64,000 nt of DNA from NCBI GenBank assembly GCA_028292265.1, contig JAQGMR010000004.1, positions 62,001 through 126,000 of the forward strand, in the 5' to 3' direction. How positions within the stretch are numbered: the stretch's first letter is position 1; each line of letters opens with the position of its first letter. The DNA comes from Herminiimonas sp. Its GTDB lineage: Bacteria > Pseudomonadota > Gammaproteobacteria > Burkholderiales > Burkholderiaceae_D. Position numbers and translations under genes: made by a program. Of the stretch, positions 28,885 through 38,555 are shown one piece after another. Under the pieces are notes generated by a model that was not told the DNA's origin, did not search any database, and was given only the letters and a program-made list of their open reading frames with translations.

Positions 28885-30426
28885 TTAGTTCAAACGCGGC
28901 TGATTGGCCGTGTCCTTGTACCAGTCGAACGGCGTGTCGTCGAGCCGCACCATGACGCTCTTCGTCTCGAAATGCTGGTCGAACGATTCGGTGCCGCATT
29001 CACGTCCAATACCGGAGTCTTTGACGCCACCCCATGGCGAGGCGGGATCAAGCCGATGGTGGTCATTGATCCAGACGATGCCGCACTTCAGTTTCGCAGC
29101 GACCCGATGGGCCCGCACGATGTTGTTGGTGCGGATTGCGCCGGCCAACCCGAATGGCGAATTATTGGCAAGCGCAATACCTTCGGCTTCGGTCGAAAAT
29201 TTTGTTACCGATACAAACGGGCCGAACACCTCTTCCTGGAAGATGCGCATGTTTTCCGTGACATCGGCAAATACGGTCGGCTCTACGAAGTAGCCGTTCT
29301 TCAGGGCCGGATCCGTCGGCACCTTGCCGCCTGCGACCAGGCGCGCCTTGTCTTCTTCCAGGCCGATGCGAATGTAGTTCAATACCCGCTGCTGCTGACG
29401 CTCGGACACGACCGGGCCCAGTTGCACGCTGGGGTCGATCGGATTGCCGATGCGGATTGTCTTCGCTTTCGTGGCAAGCTTTTCCACGAATTCGTCATAC
29501 ACTTTTTCTTGCACGATCTGGCGGCTGCCGCAGATGCAGGTTTGTCCGGCGCCGATGAAGCCGCCGAATGCTGCATAGTTGACCGCCTGGTCGACATCGA
29601 AATCGTCAAACACCAGCACCGGCGTTTTGCCGCCCAGTTCCAGCGTCTGATGCGCGAAGTTGCGTCCGGAAGAGGCGCCCGTAATGCGGCCCGCTTCAGT
29701 GCCGCCGGTCAGGACCCATTTCGCCAGTCCTGGATGTTCAGCCAACGCCTTGCCGGTCGTCGGGCCAAGCCCCGTCACGATATTGAACACGCCAGGCGGC
29801 AGGCCAGCTTCGACAAACATGGCCGCCAGCCGCAAGGTGGTCAGTGGCGTGTACTCCGACGGTTTGACGACCGTGGTGCAGCCAGAGGCAAGCGTCGGCG
29901 CCAGGCTTTTCATCAGAATCATCAGCGGATGGTTGAACGGCGTGGAATTGCCGACCACGCCAATGGGTGTGCGCAGCGTGTAATTGAGGTAGTTGCCCTC
30001 GACCGGGATCACCGCGTCGCGACGCGCAATGGCAAGGCCCGCGTTGTAGCGAAGGAAGTCCGGCAGGCGCGAAACCTGGGCGCGCGTTTCATTAAGCGAG
30101 CGACCGTTGTTGATGGTCTCAAGGTGGTACAGCTCTTCAAGGTTCGCTTCGAAGGTATCGGCGAGCTTGTTCAAAAGGCGGGCGCGGGTGCGGACCGCCA
30201 TGTTGGCCCACTCGGCTGACTCGAATGCGACCGCGGCACTGCGCACCGCGCGATCGACGTCGGCATCGCTGGCGTGGCTGATCTGTGCAATCAGTTCGCC
30301 GGTAGAGGGGTTCAGCACATCCAGCAGATCGGCGCGCGAGGCCGGAACTTCCTTGCCATCGATGAACAGGCCGTGGATCCGGATTTCTGGGGTAATGGGT
30401 TGATTGACGCTCTTGACGCTTGACAT
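28885..30426 (-). CDS. NAD(P)-dependent aldehyde dehydrogenase
   Basis: The 513-residue protein oxidises an aldehyde to the acid. The catalytic Cys is C297 in GQTCICG, the general base Glu is E263 in LELGGK, and the transition-state Asn is N165 in TPFNHPL, where most relatives read PWNFP. VVKPSEYTPLT and FGPFVSVTKF are further family blocks. It is most like the betaine/semialdehyde dehydrogenase branch. It lies between the GntR regulator and the MFS gene in one transcription unit. Confidence 0.93.
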   Translation of the reverse strand: MSSVKSVNQPITPEIRIHGLFIDGKEVPASRADLLDVLNPSTGELIAQISHASDADVDRAVRSAAVAFESAEWANMAVRTRARLLNKLADTFEANLEELYHLETINNGRSLNETRAQVSRLPDFLRYNAGLAIARRDAVIPVEGNYLNYTLRTPIGVVGNSTPFNHPLMILMKSLAPTLASGCTTVVKPSEYTPLTTLRLAAMFVEAGLPPGVFNIVTGLGPTTGKALAEHPGLAKWVLTGGTEAGRITGASSGRNFAHQTLELGGKTPVLVFDDFDVDQAVNYAAFGGFIGAGQTCICGSRQIVQEKVYDEFVEKLATKAKTIRIGNPIDPSVQLGPVVSERQQQRVLNYIRIGLEEDKARLVAGGKVPTDPALKNGYFVEPTVFADVTENMRIFQEEVFGPFVSVTKFSTEAEGIALANNSPFGLAGAIRTNNIVRAHRVAAKLKCGIVWINDHHRLDPASPWGGVKDSGIGRECGTESFDQHFETKSVMVRLDDTPFDWYKDTANQPRLN

Positions 30427-30473
30427 GAAGTCCTCTTGAAAATGGAGTTGAATGCGGTGGTGTGCTGGCCGGT

Positions 30474-31160
30474 TCAGCCGGCGATAACAAGCCGGGATAT
30501 GGCATCGTTCACCCGCTTCGCGGCGGATCCGATGTGCCGTTCAGCCAGCCGCTCGGCCAGTTTTTGCTGGCGGCCCTGAAGCGCGTCGATGATGCGGCAG
30601 TGTTCATCGACAATGGATTTGCTGTTGCCCTTCTTGACGTTGACGTTGCTAAGGCTCATGAGCACGGCGCGCTCCATCTGGTCGATGAGTTCGCCGAGTT
30701 GGTCGCGCATCCGCGCATTGGCCGCCAGCTCTGCAAGTTTGCGGTGGAAAGAGCGGTTGTATGCGACGAAGCCGGCCTCCCAATCGTCCGCCCGATAAAC
30801 CCGGTACGCTTCCAGCGTAGCCAACTGATCGTCCGTGGCCAAACGCACGATGCGCTCCATGCAGGCCCGCTCAAGTGCAGCGCGCAGATGGAACATGTCC
30901 TGCACGTCGGTCAGCGAAATCGAGGCGACGCGGTAGCCCTGGCGCGGCAGGGTAATGACCAGCGCTTCACGCTCCAGCCGCATCAGCGCGTCCCGCACTG
31001 GCGATTTGCTGACCTGAAAGCGCGCGGCCAGTTCGGCTTCGCGGATTTCAGCGCCCGGCGACAGGCGGCAGCTCAGGATGTCGGCCCGCAGTTGCTCATA
31101 GACGGCCTCGCGCAGCAGCTGGTTACCGGTGGTCTGCAGCGGGTTTTCGTTCAAAGTCAT
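30474..31160 (-). CDS. GntR-family regulator, FadR/FCD type
   Basis: The 228-residue protein has an N-terminal winged HTH (QLLREAVYEQLRADILSCRLSPGAEIREAELAARFQVSKSPVRDALMRLEREALV) and an all-helical C-terminal FCD ligand-binding domain. FCD metal-binding His residues are consistent with SFHRKLAELAAN and DEHCRIIDAL. It heads the minus-strand operon and is divergent from the ABC importer, so it probably controls both. A palindrome at 31201-31214 is a candidate operator. Confidence 0.9.
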   Translation of the reverse strand: MTLNENPLQTTGNQLLREAVYEQLRADILSCRLSPGAEIREAELAARFQVSKSPVRDALMRLEREALVITLPRQGYRVASISLTDVQDMFHLRAALERACMERIVRLATDDQLATLEAYRVYRADDWEAGFVAYNRSFHRKLAELAANARMRDQLGELIDQMERAVLMSLSNVNVKKGNSKSIVDEHCRIIDALQGRQQKLAERLAERHIGSAAKRVNDAISRLVIAG

Positions 31161-31200
31161 GTGTGATTATGGAATATTACGAGCCACGGTTTTGCAATTA

Positions 31201-31214
31201 TCTGATATATCAGA
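31201..31214. promoter_or_regulatory. Palindrome TCTGATATATCAGA, likely GntR operator
   Basis: This perfect 14-bp palindrome is 41 bp upstream of the GntR start in the 225-bp gap to the divergent ABC importer. A second AT-rich palindrome (TAATATATTA, 31336-31345) lies 41 bp before the importer's first gene. Their position suggests operator sites for the divergent regulator; this is inferred. Confidence 0.55.
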
Positions 31215-31385
31215 CGCGGCCGCAATCCGGTATTGCGGTGACCGACAAATTACGACGCTGAGACTAAGTCTCCGCAGAAAGAAGGCGCGATCCGCGCGCC
31301 GAACCTCGCTATCTATTTGACGCGCAAAGAAGTCGTAATATATTATCCAGTCAAAATAACCACTCATAACTGACGGAGACACTTC

Positions 31386-32657
31386 ATGATCAAGAGCCTG
31401 TTGGCGCGCATCGCATCAATGAGCGTACTTGCCGCATCCATGGCAGCGCCGCTCGTTGCCTCCATCGCGGTGCCGGCGCAAGCCGCAAGCAATGATCCGC
31501 TTCGCGTCGGGTTCTTGACGATTCGCTCCGGGGCCTTGGCGGCCGGCGGCAAGCAAATGGAGGATGGGCTTCGGCTTTTCCTGAAAGAGCGCAACAACAT
31601 GATCGCCGGCCGCAAGGTCGAGCTGTTCATCGCCGACACGTCCGGACAGCCGGCCATTACCAAGTCCAAGGCCCAGGAGCTGGTTGAGAAGGACAAGGTA
31701 CACGTCATCATTGGGCCGCTTGCCGCTTTTGAGGCGCTCGCCATCGATGACTACATTCGCAAGGTCCAGGTGCCGATCATTTCGCCGTCCGCTGCCGCGG
31801 AAGATCTGACCCAACGCAAGCCGGATCCGTGGTTCGTACGCGCGGTGGGCACCTCGGCCCAGCCGATGCACGCGCTTGGCGAGTACGCTGCGAAAGAACT
31901 GGGCTACAAGCGCATAGCCATCATTGCCGATGACTTCGCATTCGGGCATGAAACCGCGGCCGGTTTCCAACGCACCTTTGAAGAGAACGGCGGCAAGGTG
32001 GTTCAAAAGCTTTGGAGCCCGCTCAACGTTGCTGACTACGGAACCTACATTGGCCAGATTAATGGCAAGGTCGACGCGGTCTTTGCCAGCTTCGCTGGCG
32101 GTAATGGCGTCAAGTTCTTGAAGCAGTACAACGAATACGGCATGAAGGGCAAGATCCCGGTGCTTGGCTCCATGACGGGGATGGACGAGGGCATCCTGAA
32201 ATCGATGGGCGACGAAGCGGTCGGCATCGTGTCCGCGGGGTGGTATGCCGCTACCATCGACAACCCAAACAACAAGAAATTCGTTGCCGGCATGAATGCC
32301 GAATACAAGTCCGACCCCGGTTATTACTCGATCGGCGCCTACACTTCCGCGCTGATGCTGGAGCAGGCTCTGAAGGAAACCAAGGGCAATATCGAAGACA
32401 AGCAGGCCTTCATGGCAGCGCTGCGCAATGTACAGATGACCAATGACCCGCGCGGTTCCTTCAAGCTCGATGCACTCGGCAATCCGGTCATGAATGTCTA
32501 CATCCGCAAGGTCGAGCGCAAGAACGGCAAGCTGGTCAACACCGTGGTCAAGACTTATCCAAATGTGAGCCAGTTCTGGACCTATTCGCAGAAGGACTTC
32601 CTGGCAAGCCCGGTCTATTCGCGGGATTATCCGCAAGCCAAAAATCTTGAAAAATAA
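31386..32657 (+). CDS. Branched-chain-type ABC importer, substrate-binding protein
   Basis: The 423-residue periplasmic protein has a signal peptide (LAASMAAPLVASIAVPAQA, cut near residue 34) and a Peripla_BP_6 (LivJ-like) fold: LRVGFLTIRSG, VIIGPLAAFEALAI, PIISPSAAAEDLTQRKP, YKRIAIIADDFAFGHE. Such proteins also bind aromatic acids, amides and other organic solutes, so leucine-type specificity must not be assumed. It opens a five-gene importer operon. Confidence 0.9.
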   Translation: MIKSLLARIASMSVLAASMAAPLVASIAVPAQAASNDPLRVGFLTIRSGALAAGGKQMEDGLRLFLKERNNMIAGRKVELFIADTSGQPAITKSKAQELVEKDKVHVIIGPLAAFEALAIDDYIRKVQVPIISPSAAAEDLTQRKPDPWFVRAVGTSAQPMHALGEYAAKELGYKRIAIIADDFAFGHETAAGFQRTFEENGGKVVQKLWSPLNVADYGTYIGQINGKVDAVFASFAGGNGVKFLKQYNEYGMKGKIPVLGSMTGMDEGILKSMGDEAVGIVSAGWYAATIDNPNNKKFVAGMNAEYKSDPGYYSIGAYTSALMLEQALKETKGNIEDKQAFMAALRNVQMTNDPRGSFKLDALGNPVMNVYIRKVERKNGKLVNTVVKTYPNVSQFWTYSQKDFLASPVYSRDYPQAKNLEK

Positions 32658-32724
32658 GTCGTAGCAGAAGTGGCGCCTGCCCTGTCGGCGGGCGCCCCGT
32701 GTTCGCGTCAGGAAAGCAAATTCC

Positions 32725-33585
32725 ATGTCCTTCTGGCTTATCCAGAGCCTAAACAGCCTAGCCCTGGGCGGTGTCCTGTTCACGCTCGCCGCCGGGTTCT
32801 CCCTCATCTTTGGCCTGATGCGCATCGCGAACCTTTCGCATGGCGCTTACTTCATGCTGGGCGCCTATGTCGGCCTCTCAATGCTGGTGCGCGGGCACGG
32901 CTTCGTCGTCGCAATGATTACCGCTGCGATTGCCGTTGCACTACTCGGCGCCATCGTGGAGCGACTGATCTTGCGCCGCTTGGCCGGCGACAGCCTCGGC
33001 CAGGTTCTGGCGACGCTCGGTATCGCTTTCGTCATCGCCGACTTCAGTCTGTGGCTTTGGGGCGGCGACCCGCAGTCGGTTTCGCCGCCGCCCATGCTGG
33101 ACGGCGCTGCGCATATCTTCGGGCTGGTGTTTCCACTGTACCGGTTGGCCGTACTTGTGTTTGCCATCGTGCTGGGCATTTTGCTTTGGCTGCTGCTCGA
33201 CAAGACCCGGCTTGGCATGATGATCCGCGCCAGCGTCGACGACATGCAGATGGCGCGCGGTATCGGCGTTCCTTCTTCGCGGCTGTTCACCATTGTGTTT
33301 TGCCTGGGGGCGGGGCTGGCGGGGCTCGGCGGCGTGGTGGCCGCGCCGATCCTTTCGGTCTATCCCGGACTGGACGCCGACATGTTGCCGCTTGCGCTGG
33401 TGGTGGTGATTCTCGGCGGGCTCGGCAGTCTGGCGGGCGCCTTCGCCGGAAGTATTGCGATCGGCTTCATATACAGCTTCGGCCAGGCGCTGTTTCCTGA
33501 TCTCGCCTACATCATTCTTTTCTTGCCGATGGTCGTCATCCTTGCGGTGCGCCCGCGTGGCCTGTTTGGACGAATCACCGCATGA
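32725..33585 (+). CDS. ABC importer permease, LivH type
   Basis: The 286-residue protein has about eight membrane helices and the LivH family starts LNSLALGGVLFTLAAGFSLIFGLMRIANLSHGAYFMLGAY. VIRASVDD-like MMIRASVDDMQMARGIGV is the coupling loop with the EAA-type contact to the ATPase. Its stop overlaps the next permease start. Confidence 0.92.
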   Translation: MSFWLIQSLNSLALGGVLFTLAAGFSLIFGLMRIANLSHGAYFMLGAYVGLSMLVRGHGFVVAMITAAIAVALLGAIVERLILRRLAGDSLGQVLATLGIAFVIADFSLWLWGGDPQSVSPPPMLDGAAHIFGLVFPLYRLAVLVFAIVLGILLWLLLDKTRLGMMIRASVDDMQMARGIGVPSSRLFTIVFCLGAGLAGLGGVVAAPILSVYPGLDADMLPLALVVVILGGLGSLAGAFAGSIAIGFIYSFGQALFPDLAYIILFLPMVVILAVRPRGLFGRITA

Positions 33586-34613
33586 ACGCAAGCAGCAAAG
33601 CTGATTCGTCGCGGAGGACAGCCAAGCGCGTACTGGCACTTGGCCTGCTGGCGCTCGCCCTCGTCGTCCCCTTCGTCGTTGGCAACGACTACTACATCAA
33701 CATTGGCAGCCAGATCGCCATCGCCGCGCTGTTTGCGCTCAGCTTGAACCTCGCGGTCGGCTATGCCGGCTTGACGTCACTGGGACATGCCGGATATCTG
33801 GGCCTCGCGTCCTATACCAGCGCGTGGCTGATGCTCAACCTCGGCTGGTCGCACTTGCCAGCAGCGTTGGCGGCCTTGCTGCTCACGACCGTCATGGCGG
33901 GCCTGTTCGGACTAATCGCATTACGCGCCGCCGGCCTCAGTTTCCTGATGATCACGCTCGCGCTCGGACAGATTCTGTGGGGAGTCGCCTATCGTTGGAA
34001 CGGCGTAACTGGCGGCGATAACGGCCTGTCTGGACTAAGTCGGCCGGCGCCGTTCGGCGTTGATCTTAACGACGCCACGCACTTTTATTACTTTGCGTTG
34101 TTGGTTCTGTTCGTCGTGTGGGGATTGATCGCGATCTGGGTCCGCTCGCCGTTCGGCGCGACGATCCAGGGTACGCGCGACCAGCCGCGTCGCATGCATG
34201 CGCTTGGCTATGACGTCTGGCTGATTCGCTGGATCACCTTTACCGTCAGCGGCTTCTTCGGTGCCGTGGGCGGCCTCCTTTACGTGTACTACCAGCAGTT
34301 CATCAGCCCGCATAGCCTTTCACTCGCCAACTCGGCGGAAATGCTGCTGATGGTTATCGCGGGTGGTCCTGCCACATTGTCCGGGCCGGTGCTTGGCGCA
34401 GCGCTGGTCGTGCTGCTTAAAAATGTGGCAAGCGCTTATGTTGACCGCTGGATCATGCTGCTCGGATTTGTTTTCATCTTCATCGTCATGTTTGTGCCCG
34501 GCGGAATAGTGCCCGGTTTCGCGCGACTCTCTGCCCGGTTCAGGCGCGGCGACAAGCCTGTTGAAAAGCCGACGGTCGTGCCATCGGCGCGCACCGCAGG
34601 GGAGGCGCCATGA
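33582..34613 (+). CDS. ABC importer permease, LivM type
   Basis: The 343-residue protein overlaps the LivH-type gene by four bases. It has the LivM hallmarks ALFALSLNLAVGYAGLTSLGHAGYLGLASYT and TIQGTRDQPRRMHALGYDVWLIRWITFTVSGFFGAVGG, plus about nine membrane helices. A C-terminal cytoplasmic tail of about 40 residues follows the last helix. It partners LivH in the membrane channel. Confidence 0.92.
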   Translation: MNASSKADSSRRTAKRVLALGLLALALVVPFVVGNDYYINIGSQIAIAALFALSLNLAVGYAGLTSLGHAGYLGLASYTSAWLMLNLGWSHLPAALAALLLTTVMAGLFGLIALRAAGLSFLMITLALGQILWGVAYRWNGVTGGDNGLSGLSRPAPFGVDLNDATHFYYFALLVLFVVWGLIAIWVRSPFGATIQGTRDQPRRMHALGYDVWLIRWITFTVSGFFGAVGGLLYVYYQQFISPHSLSLANSAEMLLMVIAGGPATLSGPVLGAALVVLLKNVASAYVDRWIMLLGFVFIFIVMFVPGGIVPGFARLSARFRRGDKPVEKPTVVPSARTAGEAP

Positions 34614-35350
34614 ATCCGGTGCTCGAGATTTCAGACCTGTGCAAATCCTTCGGAGGCCTGCATGTAACGCGCTCGGTAAAGCTGCGCGTGGAGCAGGGCG
34701 AACGGCACTTGCTGATCGGTCCCAATGGCGCCGGCAAGACCACGCTCTTTAACCTGATCGCCGGCGATTTGATGTCCGATAGCGGCAGCATTACCCTGCT
34801 CGGCAAAAACGTCACACGCACATCAACCGCCGTTCGTGCGCAGCAGGGCCTTGCACGCACTTACCAGATCGTCACCCTGTTCGGCCGCAACACGCTGATC
34901 CACAACGTGATGCTGGCGCTGCTCGGCAAATCGGCGCTGCGCTGGCGCCATTGGGGTACGCTCTTCGGCAACAGCGACTTGCGCCGCCGTGCGCTTGACG
35001 TGCTGGAAGCCGTCGGCCTTGCGCCGAAAGCCGACTTGCCACTCTCACAGACTTCCTATGGCGAAAAACGCAGGCTTGAAGTGGCGATGGCGCTGGCCCA
35101 GCAGCCGCGCCTGTTGCTGCTGGACGAGCCTCTCGCCGGTCTATCGTCGGAAGAGCGCGATGCCATCCACAGCATGCTGCAATCAATCAGCCGCGACATC
35201 ACCATCATCATGATCGAGCACGACATGGAACTGGCGCTGGCCTATGCAGACAAGGTGACGCTGCTGCACTACGGCGAAGTGATCACGGCGGGAACCCGCC
35301 AGCAGGTGGTCGACGATCCTCGCACGCGGGAGATCTACCTTGGCCACTAG
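34610..35350 (+). CDS. ABC importer ATPase, LivG type
   Basis: The 246-residue ATPase has Walker A GPNGAGKT, a Q-loop, the LivG-type signature TSYGEKRRLEVAMAL (in place of LSGGQ) and Walker B LLLLDEPLAGLSSEERD. The switch His is in IIMIEHDMELAL. The start overlaps the LivM-type stop by four bases (ATGA). Confidence 0.94.
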   Translation: MNPVLEISDLCKSFGGLHVTRSVKLRVEQGERHLLIGPNGAGKTTLFNLIAGDLMSDSGSITLLGKNVTRTSTAVRAQQGLARTYQIVTLFGRNTLIHNVMLALLGKSALRWRHWGTLFGNSDLRRRALDVLEAVGLAPKADLPLSQTSYGEKRRLEVAMALAQQPRLLLLDEPLAGLSSEERDAIHSMLQSISRDITIIMIEHDMELALAYADKVTLLHYGEVITAGTRQQVVDDPRTREIYLGH

Positions 35351-36056
35351 CTTGCTGACGCTGGACCGGGTCAACACCTACTATGCCGACAGCCATGTGC
35401 TGCACGACGTGTCTCTCGAGCTTGCCCCGGGGCGCGTGCTGGCCCTTCTCGGCCGCAACGGCGCCGGCAAGTCGACCTGCATCAGCACCATTGTCGGCTT
35501 CGTACCGCCGCGCTCCGGATCGATTCGTCTGGAGGGCCAAGAACTGACGAAGTGCACGCCGGAAGCAATCTGTCGCGCCGGCATTGGCCTGGTGCCGCAG
35601 GGGCGCCGCATTTTCCCCAGCCTTACAGTCCGCGAGAACCTCGAAGTCGCGTCGGGTCGCAATGTGCCGCCCGAGCGGGCGCGCTGGACCCGTGAAGACG
35701 TTAATCAGATTTTTCCGCGTCTGCGCGAGCGCCAGAACCAGACAGCAGGCAGCCTCTCTGGCGGCGAGCAGCAAATGCTGGCGATCGGGCGCGGCCTGAT
35801 GACCAATCCGAAGGTGCTGCTGCTGGACGAACCTTCCGAGGGGCTGGCGCCGCAGATCGTGCGCGAAGTCGGCAATGTCATTGAACTGTTGAAGGATCGT
35901 GTCTCTATCGTCTTGGTCGAGCAGAACCTGGGGCTGGCGATGAAGGTGGCTGACGATGTGGTTTTGCTGAACACGGGCCGCGTGGTCTTCGTCGGCAGTC
36001 GCGCTGAATTCGAAGCGCGGCAGGCCGAGTTGCATGTGCATCTTGGCGTGGCATAG
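35340..36056 (+). CDS. ABC importer ATPase, LivF type
   Basis: The 238-residue second ATPase begins at TTG 35340, overlapping the LivG-type gene by 11 bases. Walker A is GRNGAGKST, signature LSGGEQQMLAIGRGL, Walker B LLLLDEPSEGLAP, and the switch region VSIVLVEQNLGLAM ends in a Gln-Asn as usual for LivF. It completes the importer. Confidence 0.93.
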   Translation: MATSLLTLDRVNTYYADSHVLHDVSLELAPGRVLALLGRNGAGKSTCISTIVGFVPPRSGSIRLEGQELTKCTPEAICRAGIGLVPQGRRIFPSLTVRENLEVASGRNVPPERARWTREDVNQIFPRLRERQNQTAGSLSGGEQQMLAIGRGLMTNPKVLLLDEPSEGLAPQIVREVGNVIELLKDRVSIVLVEQNLGLAMKVADDVVLLNTGRVVFVGSRAEFEARQAELHVHLGVA

Positions 36057-36233
36057 GGCAAAAAATCTGCGCGGCGGTCGGCAAGGAACCTGGGCGGCGT
36101 ACGGTAGGGCACCTGGGCGGAAAAAAGCGGCGGCTTTATTGTGCGAGTAACCGGTCAATTCTGGAACCAACGACTGCGCCGACCGGATCAGCAAAGGCGA
36201 TCCTCGTTCGCAAAAAAGTGAAGGGACACCCTG

Positions 36234-37046
36234 ATGGAACTTGAACTCAAAATGGCCGACGTCGGCCGCTATCGACTTCGCTATCTCGATGTGGGGAGCG
36301 GCACGCCAGTCGTGCTGATCCATGGCCTGGCTGGCGATTACACCGCATGGCTGCCGCAGATCGAGGTGCTGCGCCGCACGCATCGCGTGATTGCCTTCGA
36401 CAATCGCGGCGCAGGGCAAAGCACCCAAGTGGACGAGCCCATCAGCACCGCCGACCTGGCCGCCGACACGCTGGGGCTCATGGACATTCTCAAGGTCGAT
36501 CGGGCACACGTCGTTGGCCGCTCAATGGGCGGCGCAGTGGCGCAGCACATGGCCCTGATGGCACCGGACCGGATTGCCACCTTAACGCTATGCGCCTCAT
36601 TCGCCCGGCTCGATCCGCTCGGCCGGCGCGTGCTGTTGAACATGCGTGAAGCGTTGGAGTGGCGCATGAGCTGGGCCGACCATGCCCGCCACTCCGTGCA
36701 AAACTTTGTCTCCGCCGATTTTTTCAATAAGCAGCCAGAGCGGGTTGCCGCTATCGAAAAGCTGATTGGCGGCGAAACCCGGCTGCCGGCCTGCTACAGC
36801 CGGCAGAACGAAGCCTGCCAAACCCATGACACGCTCGACCGCCTCGGTGAAATTACGCAGCCGACGCTGATCATGGCCGGCGCAAACGATCCGATCTGTT
36901 CGCTCACCGCTACTGCGATGATGACAAACGGTTTTCCCAACGCGCGGACCGAAATTTTCGACAACGCCAGTCACTTCTTCTTGATGGAACAGCATGAAAA
37001 GTTCATGCGCCTGCTGACTGAGTGGCTGAACGGACACGAGATGTGA
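36234..37046 (+). CDS. Alpha/beta hydrolase
   Basis: The 270-residue protein has VVLIHGLAGDYTAWLPQ, the nucleophile elbow VVGRSMGG with Ser97, an acid in AGANDPICSL and His in NASHFFLMEQHEKF. It is a complete catalytic triad, unlike the hydrolase at 26532. It belongs with lactonase/carboxylesterase-type enzymes and could open a lactone or ester imported by the neighbouring ABC system; the substrate is not known. AAGGGA precedes the ATG. Confidence 0.88.
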   Translation: MELELKMADVGRYRLRYLDVGSGTPVVLIHGLAGDYTAWLPQIEVLRRTHRVIAFDNRGAGQSTQVDEPISTADLAADTLGLMDILKVDRAHVVGRSMGGAVAQHMALMAPDRIATLTLCASFARLDPLGRRVLLNMREALEWRMSWADHARHSVQNFVSADFFNKQPERVAAIEKLIGGETRLPACYSRQNEACQTHDTLDRLGEITQPTLIMAGANDPICSLTATAMMTNGFPNARTEIFDNASHFFLMEQHEKFMRLLTEWLNGHEM

Positions 37047-37121
37047 AGAGAGCCTTAACCGCTGTGGATTAGAGGAAAGTATTCTGATTAAATGAGGCCC
37101 TGATTTTGTCCAGGAGGCCTC

Positions 37122-38474
37122 ATGGCGCTCGCCACCCAATTTATCCGCAGGATTCTCGGCCCGCTCGTCGGCTACATCAAAGGCGACGTTCTTAGCCAAG
37201 GGCGCAGCCCGGTTCTCACCTCGATTCGCAGCGGGGTTCTCGCCTCAGCTTCCGGCCGGATACACGGGCCGATTTTCGGCAATTTGCGCAGCCAGATTCG
37301 CATCAAGATTCGCAGCCTGACTCCCAGCCAGGTTCCCAGCCGCCATGCCAGCGCAACCATCATCGGCCTGATCCTAGGCCTGCTCACCGCACTGCCAGCC
37401 CAGTGCGTGAACTCCGAGATATTCATCGGCCAATCCGCGCCATTGAGTGGCGGTCTCGCCAACACTGGCAACGGCCTCATCCTCGGCACGAGAATCGCCT
37501 TCGACCAGGTTAATGCTGAAGGCGGAATTAACGGCCACAAGCTGGTTCAGGTGGTGAAGGACGATGCCAACACAGCCGAGGGAATGACCAAAAACACAAA
37601 AGCATTCCTGGCTGACCCGAGGATCGTTGCCATCACCGGGTATTACGGTACCGACAATGTAGCCGAGCAGTTCAAACAAAGCCTGTTCGACGGCTCGCCG
37701 CTGGCGATCGTCGGCGTCTCCAGCGGCGCGCGCCTGCTGCGTGAGCCCCTCATCCCAACCCTATTCCACATTCGCGCCAGCTACGCTGAAGAGATCGACG
37801 CCATCGTGCGGCACGTGACGGGCCTCGGCTCGAAGCGCATTGCAGTGTTCTATGAAGACAGCCCGTTCGGAGACGCCGGCATGCGCGCCGTCGAAGACGC
37901 GGCAAAGCGGCGCAAGGCGGTCGTAGTGGCGCGCGCCAGTTACGATGAGCGTTCAACTGACGTGAAGAACGCGCTGTCCGACGTGATCGCGAGCCAGCCC
38001 GAAACCGTCATCATGATCGCGACCTCGGCGCCCGCTGCCGCCTTCATCAAGGGCTACAAGGCGGCCGGCGGTCACGCCTACCTGTTCGGCATCTCCACCG
38101 TCAGCTCCGCGGAACTGGCCAAAGACGCCAGCCCGGCAATCCTCCAAGGGCTCGGCATCTCCCAGGTTTTGCCATTCCCGTTCAGCGCGACCTTGCCAGT
38201 CGTTTCGGAATACCAGGCGCAGATGAGCAAATATGCGAAAGGCACGCCATACTCCTATTCGTCGATGGAAGGATTCATCAACGCCAAGGTGCTGGTCGCC
38301 GCTCTAAAAAAAGCGGGAAGGGTGCCGACACGGGAATCCGTGCGGCAGGCGCTGGACAACCTTGGTGAAGTCAACGTGGGGGGTTACCCCGTCACGTTCT
38401 CGGCTTCCAGCCATGTCGGTTCGCGTTTCGTTGACCTGACCGTGGTGGGAAGGAATGGGTCGCTGCTGCGGTAA
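37122..38474 (+). CDS. Substrate-binding protein with long N-terminal extension
   Basis: The 450-residue protein belongs to the Peripla_BP_6 family from about residue 99 on (IFIGQSAPLSGGLANTGNG, IAVFYEDSPFGDAGMRAVE, YLFGISTVSSAEL). The hydrophobic signal-like segment ATIIGLILGLLTALPAQC starts only at about residue 77. It is preceded by an unusual basic, Ser/Arg-rich stretch whose DNA has short imperfect repeats (GATTCGCAGC, GGTTCTC). An ideal CAGGAGG site precedes ATG 37122, so the extension is probably translated. It may be a second receptor for the importer. Confidence 0.78.
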   Translation: MALATQFIRRILGPLVGYIKGDVLSQGRSPVLTSIRSGVLASASGRIHGPIFGNLRSQIRIKIRSLTPSQVPSRHASATIIGLILGLLTALPAQCVNSEIFIGQSAPLSGGLANTGNGLILGTRIAFDQVNAEGGINGHKLVQVVKDDANTAEGMTKNTKAFLADPRIVAITGYYGTDNVAEQFKQSLFDGSPLAIVGVSSGARLLREPLIPTLFHIRASYAEEIDAIVRHVTGLGSKRIAVFYEDSPFGDAGMRAVEDAAKRRKAVVVARASYDERSTDVKNALSDVIASQPETVIMIATSAPAAAFIKGYKAAGGHAYLFGISTVSSAELAKDASPAILQGLGISQVLPFPFSATLPVVSEYQAQMSKYAKGTPYSYSSMEGFINAKVLVAALKKAGRVPTRESVRQALDNLGEVNVGGYPVTFSASSHVGSRFVDLTVVGRNGSLLR

Positions 38475-38555
38475 TTGCTAGTCGGGCGTCATGATGCCGA
38501 CGCGCGTTGCCTCGCGGCGGTTAGCCAATGTGATGGCCACCTTACGGAACGCGCA

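Noticed and set aside
28810-30219. 469-residue plus-strand frame
   Set aside because: It is the shadow of the aldehyde dehydrogenase gene; high GC keeps the opposite frame open.
31416-32825. 469-residue minus-strand frame
   Set aside because: It is the shadow of the substrate-binding protein gene, without a domain of its own.
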